NCBI GenBank assembly: GCA_964426875.1 | Contig: CAYRSB010000016.1 | Location: 1-50,858, forward strand | Direction of reading: 5' to 3' | DNA length: 50,858 nt | DNA from: Caldatribacterium sp964426875 | GTDB lineage: Bacteria; Atribacterota; Atribacteria; Atribacterales; Caldatribacteriaceae | Part shown: positions 40,219 to 47,395 of the stretch, piece after piece | Position numbering within the stretch: position 1 is the stretch's first letter | Layout: every line of letters starts with the position of its first letter | Made by a program: the position numbers and the translations under genes | The notes under the pieces: model-generated | Seen by the model: only the letters and a program-made list of their open reading frames with translations | Database searches by the model: none | What the model was told of the DNA's origin: nothing

Positions 40219-41922
40219 ATGAGGAAGCTTGCGCTTGTTTTGGTTTTAGTGCTTGCCCTGGCGATTCCTGCTCTGGCGGCAAACCCGTTCGTGGATGTGC
40301 CTTTGAATCACTGGGCATATGACGCCGTTCAGAGCCTGGCGGCCAAGGGCATCATCATCGGGTATCCGGATGGGACCTTTGGTGGTAATCGTGCTCTCAC
40401 CCGCTATGAATTCGCCATGGCCATTGCCCGTGCTGTGGGATACCTGGAGCAGAGAATCAACCAAGCAGGCTTTGCTACCCAGGAAGACATCGCTGCTTTG
40501 GAGAAACTCGTCCAGGAATTCGCCGATGAGCTGAAGCAGCTTGGCGTTACTGTTGAAGACCTCAAGAAAGCTCTGGGAGAAAATAGCGCTGCTATTAAGG
40601 CCTTAGAGGACCGGGTTGCGGCTTTGGAAAAGTACGCCGAGCCCGTCAAGGTCACTGGGGAATTTACTGCTACCTACACTGCTTACATGCCCACTGTTAC
40701 CGGAAAGACTGATGCCAAAATTTCTGATGAAACCACGCTGAATATTGCTGCCACCATCAATGATTACACCACTGCGGGAGTAGAACTCATCATTACGGAC
40801 ACTCTCAACACCCCTTCGGTTTCGGCCGATAATTTCTACATCGATTACAAGAAGGACGACTGGTACATCCGGGTGGGTGACATCGACCAGCCCAAAGTCG
40901 ACGTTGGCCTTGTGCTCGGTGGGTACCAGCCCGATGACGATGACAACGATCTGAGCTACGAGGGTGTCTACGTCGTCTACGCTCCTGAGGACAGTGACAT
41001 CACTTGGAAAATGTACGCCGATGTCAACGAATTCTACACACTCCGCATGGAATGGGAAAAGGTTGCTCTTGGCGTCACCTGGATGCCTGAGGGCGCGTCG
41101 CTTTACAACGCTACCTCTGACCTTATTGTAAGCGCCAGCGGCTGGACCGATTTCGATGAATCAGACGTAAAACTTAGTCTCGAAGGTGCCTACGGAGTGC
41201 TCTCTGGAAGCTATGGCGTAGCTGGCCAGATTGACATCAAGGCAAGTGAAGATATCACTGTAACCCTTGATGGTCATTACATCACCGCTGGGTTCACACC
41301 GGCTACTTCCGCAGCTTCTCCAAGCTCTTTCAACGCTGATGAGATGGGCTTTGGTCTTGCAGCCACCTTTGACCTCTCCGGCGAAGAGAGTGCCGAGAAG
41401 TGGACACTTGATCTTGAATACGACTACGCTCAGGCCCTTTCAAGCGGTGCAGTAACCACCAACAAGGTGGCCGGTACGATAACCTACGTCCCCGAGGATG
41501 CGGCCAAAGATGAGAAAGGCATGGTGAAGGTGACCTACGATCTTCTTACCAGCGGCGTTACCATCTACGGTGCTTACCTGAACTACCCGCTTGATATCGA
41601 GAGCGAAAATAACGCTGCCTACCTCTCGGTCGGTGGACAGTACGATATGGCCACTGCTGGCATCACCGCTGCCGGTCAGTTCAAGTACATGTGGCTTGAG
41701 GAAAAGACCACTGCCACCCTTGAAGCTCGTTACGACAGCGTGACACCAGCGGGTGTTCCACCGTACAGCGTCCTGGCACAACTCGACTGGGAAATGGCGG
41801 AAAATACCACCCTTACTTTGAGCTATGAACTCAACACCTGGGATGCTGGCGACGACCTCGGTCAGGGCAACATTTTGGACGGTGCTGGCACAATTACGGC
41901 AGAGCTTAGTGTAACCTTCTGA
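40219..41922 (+). CDS. S-layer-homology-domain outer-membrane porin (Omp-alpha/OmpM-like)
   Basis: A 567-residue protein. After signal peptide MRKLALVLVLVLALAIPALA comes one SLH domain (NPFVDVPLNHWAYDAVQSLAAKGIIIGYPDGTFGGNRALTRYEFAMAIARAV), which binds peptidoglycan or a secondary cell-wall polymer. A coiled coil (about 80-140, EDIAALEKLVQEFADELKQLG...AALEKYAE) follows, then a roughly 400-residue beta barrel ending ITAELSVTF with a C-terminal Phe recognised by BamA. This architecture tethers the outer membrane to the cell wall in diderm lineages such as Thermotogota, Negativicutes and Atribacterota. AAGGAGG sits 7 nt before ATG. A strong terminator follows, consistent with high expression. 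Confidence 0.9.
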   Translation: MRKLALVLVLVLALAIPALAANPFVDVPLNHWAYDAVQSLAAKGIIIGYPDGTFGGNRALTRYEFAMAIARAVGYLEQRINQAGFATQEDIAALEKLVQEFADELKQLGVTVEDLKKALGENSAAIKALEDRVAALEKYAEPVKVTGEFTATYTAYMPTVTGKTDAKISDETTLNIAATINDYTTAGVELIITDTLNTPSVSADNFYIDYKKDDWYIRVGDIDQPKVDVGLVLGGYQPDDDDNDLSYEGVYVVYAPEDSDITWKMYADVNEFYTLRMEWEKVALGVTWMPEGASLYNATSDLIVSASGWTDFDESDVKLSLEGAYGVLSGSYGVAGQIDIKASEDITVTLDGHYITAGFTPATSAASPSSFNADEMGFGLAATFDLSGEESAEKWTLDLEYDYAQALSSGAVTTNKVAGTITYVPEDAAKDEKGMVKVTYDLLTSGVTIYGAYLNYPLDIESENNAAYLSVGGQYDMATAGITAAGQFKYMWLEEKTTATLEARYDSVTPAGVPPYSVLAQLDWEMAENTTLTLSYELNTWDAGDDLGQGNILDGAGTITAELSVTF

Positions 41923-41936
41923 CAGAATCCGTGCAA

Positions 41937-41968
41937 AGCCCCCCGGGAATTCCCGGGGGGCTTTTTTG
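41937..41968 (+). terminator. Strong intrinsic terminator after the SLH porin
   Basis: AGCCCCCCGGGAATTCCCGGGGGGCT is a perfect self-complementary stem followed by TTTTTGTTT. It ends the porin transcript 15 nt after its stop. Confidence 0.95.
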
Positions 41969-41985
41969 TTTCCCGATTTTTGCGG

Positions 41986-41991
41986 TATAAT
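41986..41991 (+). promoter_or_regulatory. -10 box of the bactofilin gene, probably leaderless
   Basis: TATAAT ends 9 nt before the ATG, leaving no room for a Shine-Dalgarno after the transcription start. Sequence before ATG (GCCTCCAAG) is not a ribosome site. Confidence 0.55.
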
Positions 41992-42000
41992 GCCTCCAAG

Positions 42001-42441
42001 ATGTCGTTCCTTCGTCTTGCAGAGTGGAAGGATATTCTTTTCCGGAGGCTTTGGAGGAAGAGCCTTGACCCCTTTTTGGGACGGTATCCGGTTGAGGTTT
42101 TCTTTCCAGAGGATGTTTCTGTTGTAGGGGAGATTGAAAGCGATGGTATCGTCCGTGTGGAGGGGAATTTTCGGGGTAACCTGCAATGCCCCGTGGCCGT
42201 TTTAGCTTCGAGTTCTTGGGTTACCGCAGAGGTTCAAGCCCAGTGTCTCTACATTGAGGGCCGCTGTCGGGGCATATTTCGAGTAGAGATGCTGTACCTT
42301 GCCCCTCGGGGAGATGTGGAGGGGGAGGTGCATACCGAAACTCTCTATATAGAGGATGGAGCAAGAATGCGGGGAAGATTGTGTGTGGGAGGTCACAAAG
42401 AAAGTGAGCAGGGTAGGGAAGTTTCTACCACAGGATCTTGA
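42001..42441 (+). CDS. Bactofilin-like polymer-forming protein
   Basis: A 146-residue bactofilin (DUF583) domain protein. EVFFPEDVSVVGEIESDGIVRVEGNFRGNLQCPVAVLASSSWVTAEVQAQCLYIEGRCRGIF shows the repeated short beta strands of a right-handed beta helix that polymerises into filaments tied to cell shape and envelope sites. An N-terminal amphipathic segment may touch membrane. Unusually Cys-rich for the family. Its end overlaps the following gene by 38 nt. Confidence 0.82.
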   Translation: MSFLRLAEWKDILFRRLWRKSLDPFLGRYPVEVFFPEDVSVVGEIESDGIVRVEGNFRGNLQCPVAVLASSSWVTAEVQAQCLYIEGRCRGIFRVEMLYLAPRGDVEGEVHTETLYIEDGARMRGRLCVGGHKESEQGREVSTTGS

Positions 42442-43402
42442 GCGTCTTGTTCTACCTTTCAGGGGGAGAGAGCGGGAGGAAGTCCTTTTTGGTGCTCATA
42501 TCGGTCGGGATAGCGGTGTTCTGAACCTTTCGAATACTTACCTTGCTTTGACCTGTGACCCGGTAACGGGAACAACTCGAGGGTCTGGCATTCTGGCACC
42601 GCACCTTGTGGCTAATGATCTTGTCTGTTCGGGGGCAGAACCGGTAGCACTTCTTGTGTGCCTTATTCTTCCCCAAGGTGTGGAACCCTCCCTTGCTCGA
42701 ATTCTCATGGAGGACATAGACGAAGCCTCGCGGAAAATAGGATTTGCCATTCTTGGTGGGCATACCGAGGTTTCCGACGCGGTGCAACGCCCTATCATTT
42801 ATTGCACCGGAATTGGAAAGATTACAGGCAGTACGATTCCCGATGTGACAAGGGTCGCGCCGGGTGATGCCATTGTGGTCACCAAGGGGGCCGGAATTGA
42901 GGGAACGGGGATTTTGGCCTTGGAGTGGGAGGGAGAGCTCTCCCGGGTTCTGCCGAAAGACGAAATCCAGAGGGCCCAGGAATTTTTGGACCGAGTGAGT
43001 GTCCTTGAAGAGGGGAGGATTGCCCTTTCCTTTTCACCACACTGTCTCCATGATGCTACCGAGGGTGGAGTTTTGGGAGCTGTTTTCGAGGTGTGCAGGG
43101 CAAGGGGTTTGGGATTCGAGGTGGAAAAATCCAAAGTCCTGGTTTTCCCTGAGACCCAAAAGATTGCTGCCTTTTTTGGTATCGACCCCTTGCGTCTTGT
43201 CTCAAGTGGAACGCTTCTTATCTTTACTCCAAACCCAGAACCTCTCCTTGAGGCCCTTGAAAGGGCAGGGATTCCTGCCTCATGTATCGGCCGGGTGGGC
43301 GAAGGAGGGTGTTTTCTCATTCATGAGAGTGGTTTTCGGGAGGAGATTTCTGAATGCCCCCAGGACGAGCTCTGGCGTATTCTCGAGGAATGGCCCAGAT
43401 AG
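42404..43402 (+). CDS. AIR-synthase-related (PurM/HypE-like) protein
   Basis: A 332-residue PurM-superfamily protein. The N-terminal domain has GRDSGVLNLSNTYLALTCDPVTG and HLVANDLVCSGAEPVALLVCLILP, the C-terminal part AFCxHDATEGGVLGAV-type (HCLHDATEGGVLGAVFEV). Such folds bind ATP to activate carbonyl or thio groups; HypE and AIR synthase are characterised members. The absence of the HypE C-terminal Cys motif argues against hydrogenase maturation, so the substrate is unknown. The GTG start was chosen from a GGAGG about 10 nt before it; a start further upstream at 42356 is possible. Confidence 0.72.
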   Translation: MSRVGKFLPQDLERLVLPFRGREREEVLFGAHIGRDSGVLNLSNTYLALTCDPVTGTTRGSGILAPHLVANDLVCSGAEPVALLVCLILPQGVEPSLARILMEDIDEASRKIGFAILGGHTEVSDAVQRPIIYCTGIGKITGSTIPDVTRVAPGDAIVVTKGAGIEGTGILALEWEGELSRVLPKDEIQRAQEFLDRVSVLEEGRIALSFSPHCLHDATEGGVLGAVFEVCRARGLGFEVEKSKVLVFPETQKIAAFFGIDPLRLVSSGTLLIFTPNPEPLLEALERAGIPASCIGRVGEGGCFLIHESGFREEISECPQDELWRILEEWPR

Positions 43403-43983
43403 GGAAGCACCTTTTCCCCTACCGGGGAATAATCTGGGGATTTGTGGGGTTGGGAGTTTATCTTTTTTCCCACCCTTCCCCCTCCCTTTTTCGCCTGGGG
43501 ATACTCTGTATTGGTCTTGGAGAGGTGCTGCGTCTTTGGGCTTCCGGGTACATCAAAACCTACCGTGGGCCAATGGAGGAGGTCGGGGAACTGGTTACCT
43601 CCGGTCCTTATGCCTATGTGCGGAACCCCCTTTATCTTGCTAACGGGTTGATAGGCCTGGGAATTGCCTTTCTTTCTGGTGTTCTCTGGACCCTGGTGCT
43701 CTTCGGCGGGATTTTTGTGGTTCTTTATGGACCCATCGTGCAGGCTGAGGAAGCTTTTCTTGAGGAGAAATTCGGAGAGGCCTACAGGGAATACGCCCGT
43801 TGTGTCTCCCGCTTTTTTCCTCGTCTTACCCCTTATCCCAAAAGAAGGGGAAGCTTTTCTTTTCCGGTACTCTGGGAGAAAGAAAGCATAACCCTTTGTA
43901 CCCTTTCTCTGGTTGTTCTCCTTTTTTACTTGCGAGGGTTTGGGTTTTTGCGAGTTTTAGACCGCCTGTTCTTTGGGTTGTAG
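43390..43983 (+). CDS. Isoprenylcysteine/phospholipid methyltransferase-like membrane protein
   Basis: A 197-residue integral membrane protein of the ICMT/PEMT family. Five or so helices and the signature LVTSGPYAYVRNPLYLANGLIGLG (AdoMet and substrate site), then EEAFLEEKFGEAYREYARCVSRFFP. Methylates lipids, isoprenoid or related acceptors in characterised relatives; acceptor here is unknown. It overlaps the upstream gene by 13 nt and the convergent amaP gene by 27 nt. Confidence 0.75.
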   Translation: MAQIGKHLFPYRGIIWGFVGLGVYLFSHPSPSLFRLGILCIGLGEVLRLWASGYIKTYRGPMEEVGELVTSGPYAYVRNPLYLANGLIGLGIAFLSGVLWTLVLFGGIFVVLYGPIVQAEEAFLEEKFGEAYREYARCVSRFFPRLTPYPKRRGSFSFPVLWEKESITLCTLSLVVLLFYLRGFGFLRVLDRLFFGL

Positions 43984-44496
43984 ATCGACGACGAGTTTCA
44001 CATCGTCGAGGGCAATCCCCGTTTGGCGCTCAATCCGTTCCCGCACCTTTGCCTGCACAATGCTGGAGAGCTCGGGGATGGAAGCATCAGTCCGCACCAC
44101 AAGGTGCAAAAAGAGTCGAGTGTTGTGTCCTTTTTTCTCCACTTGAGGTGTGACGGAGACAATCTCCTCCATACCCCGCAGGGCTTCCTGGGCCAAGGAG
44201 TGCAGGGAGTCAAAAGAAACTTTGATTTCTCCCTCGTCGGTCCGGTAGACCAAAAAGCGCCCCCGAGGAAGGAGGGTGCGGAAAAGAGCCACTGCCCCCA
44301 CGACGAGAAGAACAACCCCTATGATGCTCAGAACTTGGTTGAAAAGACTTCGGTGCAGAAGCGTGTAGCAATCAACAATCCATCTTTGAATGGCCAGAAG
44401 AGGAAAGACTTTAAAGGCCAGAATCCCCAATCCTAAGGCAAGAAGAAGCAAAATAGTCCCCAAAATCCCCACAAGGACCTTCCCCCAGATATACAT
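43957..44496 (-). CDS. amaP: Alkaline-shock membrane anchor protein AmaP
   Basis: A 179-residue protein with two N-terminal membrane helices (about 8-30 and 55-73) and an Asp23/DUF322-like C-terminal domain (IVSVTPQVEKKGHNTRLFLHLVVRTDASIPELSSIVQAKVRERIERQTGIALDDVKLVVDL). In Gram-positives AmaP anchors Asp23 to the membrane during envelope stress. No separate asp23 gene is adjacent. Convergent 27-nt overlap with the methyltransferase gene. Confidence 0.78.
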   Translation of the reverse strand: MYIWGKVLVGILGTILLLLALGLGILAFKVFPLLAIQRWIVDCYTLLHRSLFNQVLSIIGVVLLVVGAVALFRTLLPRGRFLVYRTDEGEIKVSFDSLHSLAQEALRGMEEIVSVTPQVEKKGHNTRLFLHLVVRTDASIPELSSIVQAKVRERIERQTGIALDDVKLVVDLQPKEQAV

Positions 44497-44508
44497 GGTA
44501 CTCCTCCT

Positions 44509-45063
44509 CTATGAACGTTTTGTAGTTTCCTCCCTCAGGGTATCGATGAGCCGTGAGGCCTCCTGAGATGAGAGGCGACCGAGTAGTTCTTCGTCCACTG
44601 TTTTCCCCTGGCTCCTTAAGAGGTCCCGGATGAAGCTCTTCTGGCGCTCGGTAGCCGGATGGAAAGCAGAAGCTTCTTCGCTTTCTTCCCCCTCATAAAG
44701 ATACAGTCCCACACCAAGGAGGGTAGCGCACTTTTTCAAGGCATCGGAAGCTGCTGCCTTAAGATCGTCACCGAGATCTACAAAACTCCCATCAGGGTTG
44801 TAGGAGATGGCTTTAGAACCAAACTGCTCTTTGACTATTCCTCCACAACTCAAGCGTCCCAGAATCCAGACATATCCGCTTTGGGGGTCGATGTATTTGT
44901 CCTTGATTTCAAAGGACCAATCTCCGTCAAAGGCTTCGTTCAAACGTCGAATGACGGAGGACGTTTCTACATACAGAATGGTTCTCTCCCCTGGTCCTGG
45001 CCGGCTCTTGACCTCTTTTTTAGAAAACTTCTTTTCCAGTACTTCACGGTTCTTCATCGGCAT
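44509..45063 (-). CDS. Rad52/Rad22-family DNA repair protein
   Basis: A 184-residue protein with the Rad52-like single-strand annealing fold: VETSSVIRRLNEAFDGDWSFEIKDKYIDPQSGYVWILGRLSCGG, then KAISYNPDGSFVDLGDDLKAAASDALKKCATLLGVGLYLYEG. Such proteins bind single-stranded DNA and promote annealing; a short C-terminal helical tail may recruit partners. The start is uncertain among three nearby Mets within the pstS end; overlap implies coupling with the phosphate-binding protein gene, which has no obvious shared function. Confidence 0.8.
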   Translation of the reverse strand: MPMKNREVLEKKFSKKEVKSRPGPGERTILYVETSSVIRRLNEAFDGDWSFEIKDKYIDPQSGYVWILGRLSCGGIVKEQFGSKAISYNPDGSFVDLGDDLKAAASDALKKCATLLGVGLYLYEGEESEEASAFHPATERQKSFIRDLLRSQGKTVDEELLGRLSSQEASRLIDTLREETTKRS

Positions 45064-45916
45064 CACCAATGGATACAACCAAATCGCTCTCTTTTTCTTC
45101 CAAGTTCACCGGGATGAAACCTTCCTCTGCCACAAGCCCTTGCCCCTCCTTGCTCAGAATGAACTCAAGGAAGTCTTGTACTTTTCCCTTAGGAGGGTGG
45201 GAGAGATAGAGGTGCAGGGCCCGGGCAAGGGGGTATTCCTTGAGACGCACGTTTTCCGGAGAGGGAAAAATACCGTTGAGGGACATAACCTTGACGTCCT
45301 TTTGCACATATCCCAGCCCTACGTAGCCGATGCATCCTGGAGAGGAGGAAACCTCCTGAAGGATAGCCAGGTTTGAGACAAGCATGAGAGCCGAGGGGAC
45401 GAGTTCTTTTTGAGAAAGAACCACCCGGTTAAAGACCTCGAAGGTTCCAGAGGCAAAATCCCGGGAAATCGGAACAACGGGCATGTTCTGCCCTCCAATT
45501 TCAGCCCAGTTTTGGACCTCCCCGGTGTAGATCCTTCGTAAATCCTCAAGAGTAATGTCGTTGAGAGGATTTGAAGGATGGACGATGATGGCAATGGCAT
45601 CGTGGGCGATGACGAAGGGAATGAGTTCTTTTCCCCGGTCTTGGGCATCCTTGATTTCGTTTTCTTTTGCCTCTCGTGAAGACATGGCGATATCGGTGAT
45701 TCCGTCAAGAAGGGCGGTAATTCCCACTCCTGAGCCTCCACCACTCACGCTTATGTCGACCTTGGGGTCTCTTTCAAGATAGGCCTCGGCCAGAATCTGC
45801 ATGATGGGTAGGACGGTGGTCGAGCCCTGGATGGTAATACGTTCCTGGGCAAAAAGGAGAGGAGAGAGAAAAAACACTATAAGGCCTAAGAGGAGAGCAT
45901 TTTTTGGTAGAAACAT
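45044..45916 (-). CDS. pstS: PstS-like phosphate-binding protein
   Basis: A 290-residue exported PBP-like protein: signal MFLPKNALLLGLIVFFLSPLLFA; TIQGSTTVLPIMQILAEAYLE and ISVSGGGSGVGITALLDGITDIAMSSRE are PstS phosphate-contacting motifs. No pstC, pstA or pstB gene is adjacent, so it may serve a system encoded elsewhere, or sense rather than import. It overlaps the upstream GNAT gene by 31 nt and the Rad52-family gene by 20 nt. Confidence 0.85.
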   Translation of the reverse strand: MFLPKNALLLGLIVFFLSPLLFAQERITIQGSTTVLPIMQILAEAYLERDPKVDISVSGGGSGVGITALLDGITDIAMSSREAKENEIKDAQDRGKELIPFVIAHDAIAIIVHPSNPLNDITLEDLRRIYTGEVQNWAEIGGQNMPVVPISRDFASGTFEVFNRVVLSQKELVPSALMLVSNLAILQEVSSSPGCIGYVGLGYVQKDVKVMSLNGIFPSPENVRLKEYPLARALHLYLSHPPKGKVQDFLEFILSKEGQGLVAEEGFIPVNLEEKESDLVVSIGDADEEP

Positions 45917-46401
45917 ACGTCAATCCACCGGCCGAATTTGAATCCTGCTTCTTTAAGCACTCCCCGAAGAACAAAACCCAGCTTCTCATGGAGCCTGATA
46001 CTGGGGATGTTTTCGCTGGCGATGATGGCCACAACGGAGTGGTAGGAAAGCCTTCGGGCCTCTTCTAAGAGGGTGCTTAGAAGCTCATAGCCTATGTGCT
46101 GTCGGCGAAATTCTTTCCGTACATAGATAGAGTCGGTAACCGTGTGCTGGTATCCTTCCCGATCGGAGTAGGGGCTCAGGCAGGCCCAGGCTACCACAAG
46201 CCCCCCTTCTTCAGCCACCAAAAGGGGATACCGCTCGGTGTGGTTCTCAAACCACTTCTTTTGTTCTTCCAGGGAACGGGGATAGAGGTGAAAGGTAGAA
46301 ATAGTTGTGGTGACTGCTTCGTTGTAGATCTCGGTGATAGAGGAAAGATCTTCCCAGCGCGCCCTTCGAATAACAAGGATTTTCTCTTTCATAGCGTTCA
46401 T
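45886..46401 (-). CDS. GNAT acetyltransferase (phosphinothricin-acetyltransferase-like)
   Basis: A 171-residue N-acetyltransferase with motif A in SIYVRKEFRRQHIGYELLSTLLEEAR (acetyl-CoA pyrophosphate loop is RRQHIG) and the C-terminal IPSIRLHEKLGFVLRGVLKEAGFKFGRWIDVCFYQKML characteristic of the Pat/MnaT group acting on amino acids such as methionine sulfoximine or phosphinothricin-like compounds. Substrate cannot be fixed. It heads the GNAT-pstS-rad52-like operon and is divergent from the next gene. Confidence 0.82.
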   Translation of the reverse strand: MNAMKEKILVIRRARWEDLSSITEIYNEAVTTTISTFHLYPRSLEEQKKWFENHTERYPLLVAEEGGLVVAWACLSPYSDREGYQHTVTDSIYVRKEFRRQHIGYELLSTLLEEARRLSYHSVVAIIASENIPSIRLHEKLGFVLRGVLKEAGFKFGRWIDVCFYQKMLSS

Positions 46402-46417
46402 ATTGTAGCAAAGAGAG

Positions 46418-46426
46418 TGGTATAAT
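46418..46426 (+). promoter_or_regulatory. Extended -10 promoter for the 188-residue secreted protein
   Basis: TGG-TATAAT, 28 nt before the ATG and followed by the ribosome site AAGGGAGGGG. Confidence 0.55.
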
Positions 46427-46453
46427 GAAAGAAACGCAAGGGAGGGGTGTTCA

Positions 46454-47020
46454 ATGAAATATTTGGCTTTTGTGTTTCTTGTGGGGGGTCTCCTTCTTTT
46501 GACAGCTGTAGCCTCTGCTCAGGATGAAGTAGCGCTCTTACAGGAAGCAACCTCGCTCCTTCAGGAAGGGAAGATTGCGGAAGCCCAGGTGCTCCTTGAC
46601 GAAGTGCGACTTGCCCTCTGGAATAAGGCACCCATGGTTTGTCCTGTGTATTGCTTCGTTGAAGAGGAACCCGAGAGCTTCGGCATGTACCGGAAAAGAA
46701 TTTCGAGCTCTTTTGCTGCTGGTGAAACAATGTATGTTTACGCTGAGCCTAGGAATTACGCCATTCTCAAAGAGGATGGAATCTATCATACCTTCTTCAA
46801 CATCAGTTACGCGGTTTATGATAAGGACGGGAATTACCTCGGTGGCCAGGATCTTTGGGAGAGTTTCCGCTACCTCGTGCAGAATCCTGTGTTTGAGATC
46901 TTTCTGTCGTTGTCCTTTGACTTCGACATCGCTCCCGGGGAATACATCCTTGAAATCAAGGTTAAAGACCGGCTCTCTGATAAGGAGACGAGTTTCCAGC
47001 TCCCCTTCAAGAGGCTTTAG
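46454..47020 (+). CDS. Exported hypothetical protein
   Basis: A 188-residue exported protein (signal MKYLAFVFLVGGLLLLTAVASA). A short TPR-like helical pair (LLQEATSLLQEGKIAEAQVLLDEVRLALW) is followed by a beta-rich domain (KRISSSFAAGETMYVYAEPRNYAIL...IDIAPGEYILEIKVKDRLSD). I do not recognise the family. GGGAGGGG precedes ATG and an extended -10 lies upstream, so it is probably expressed alone. The 3' end overlaps a small convergent gene by 14 nt. Confidence 0.65.
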   Translation: MKYLAFVFLVGGLLLLTAVASAQDEVALLQEATSLLQEGKIAEAQVLLDEVRLALWNKAPMVCPVYCFVEEEPESFGMYRKRISSSFAAGETMYVYAEPRNYAILKEDGIYHTFFNISYAVYDKDGNYLGGQDLWESFRYLVQNPVFEIFLSLSFDFDIAPGEYILEIKVKDRLSDKETSFQLPFKRL

Positions 47021-47261
47021 AAATCTTGTTGCCTGGAGATGATGGCAGGGAATTCCCGTGCCGCCTCTTCGGGCTCTCTGGTTTCAAAATTTCCAAAACC
47101 CCCAGGAGAGGAAGTGGCTTTCGTTCCAGTTCTTTCAGTGCCTGCCAGACGATTTCTCGAAAGAGGGAGCCCTCAAAGAGTTCATCGGGGGTCTTACACA
47201 CCCGGTCTTGGATACGGAGAATCGCCTCGCGGTCGAAGATGCGGAAGGCTTCTCGCTTCAT
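47007..47261 (-). CDS. Small hypothetical protein
   Basis: An 84-residue protein, highly charged and helical: MKREAFRIFDREAILRIQDRV, then TPDELFEGSLFREIVWQALKELERK. ATG 47261 is preceded by GAGGAGAAAAGAGG, a credible ribosome site. No known family; no catalytic motif. It is convergent with the secreted protein (14-nt overlap) and divergent from the peptidase gene. Confidence 0.45.
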   Translation of the reverse strand: MKREAFRIFDREAILRIQDRVCKTPDELFEGSLFREIVWQALKELERKPLPLLGVLEILKPESPKRRHGNSLPSSPGNKISKAS

Positions 47262-47395
47262 GCCTCTTTTCTCCTCAAGATTTGGGGAAAGCATGCGGAG
47301 GCTGAGGGGGACATCAACAGGGAATTCGAAATTCTCGACCCTTGTGAGTTTTGGGGGTAAATTTGTGGAAAGCAATGCAAGGAGGTGGATTGACG

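Noticed and set aside
44023..44436. Plus-strand frame opposite amaP
   Set aside because: It is the antisense shadow of amaP; the minus-strand protein has membrane helices and a recognisable domain.
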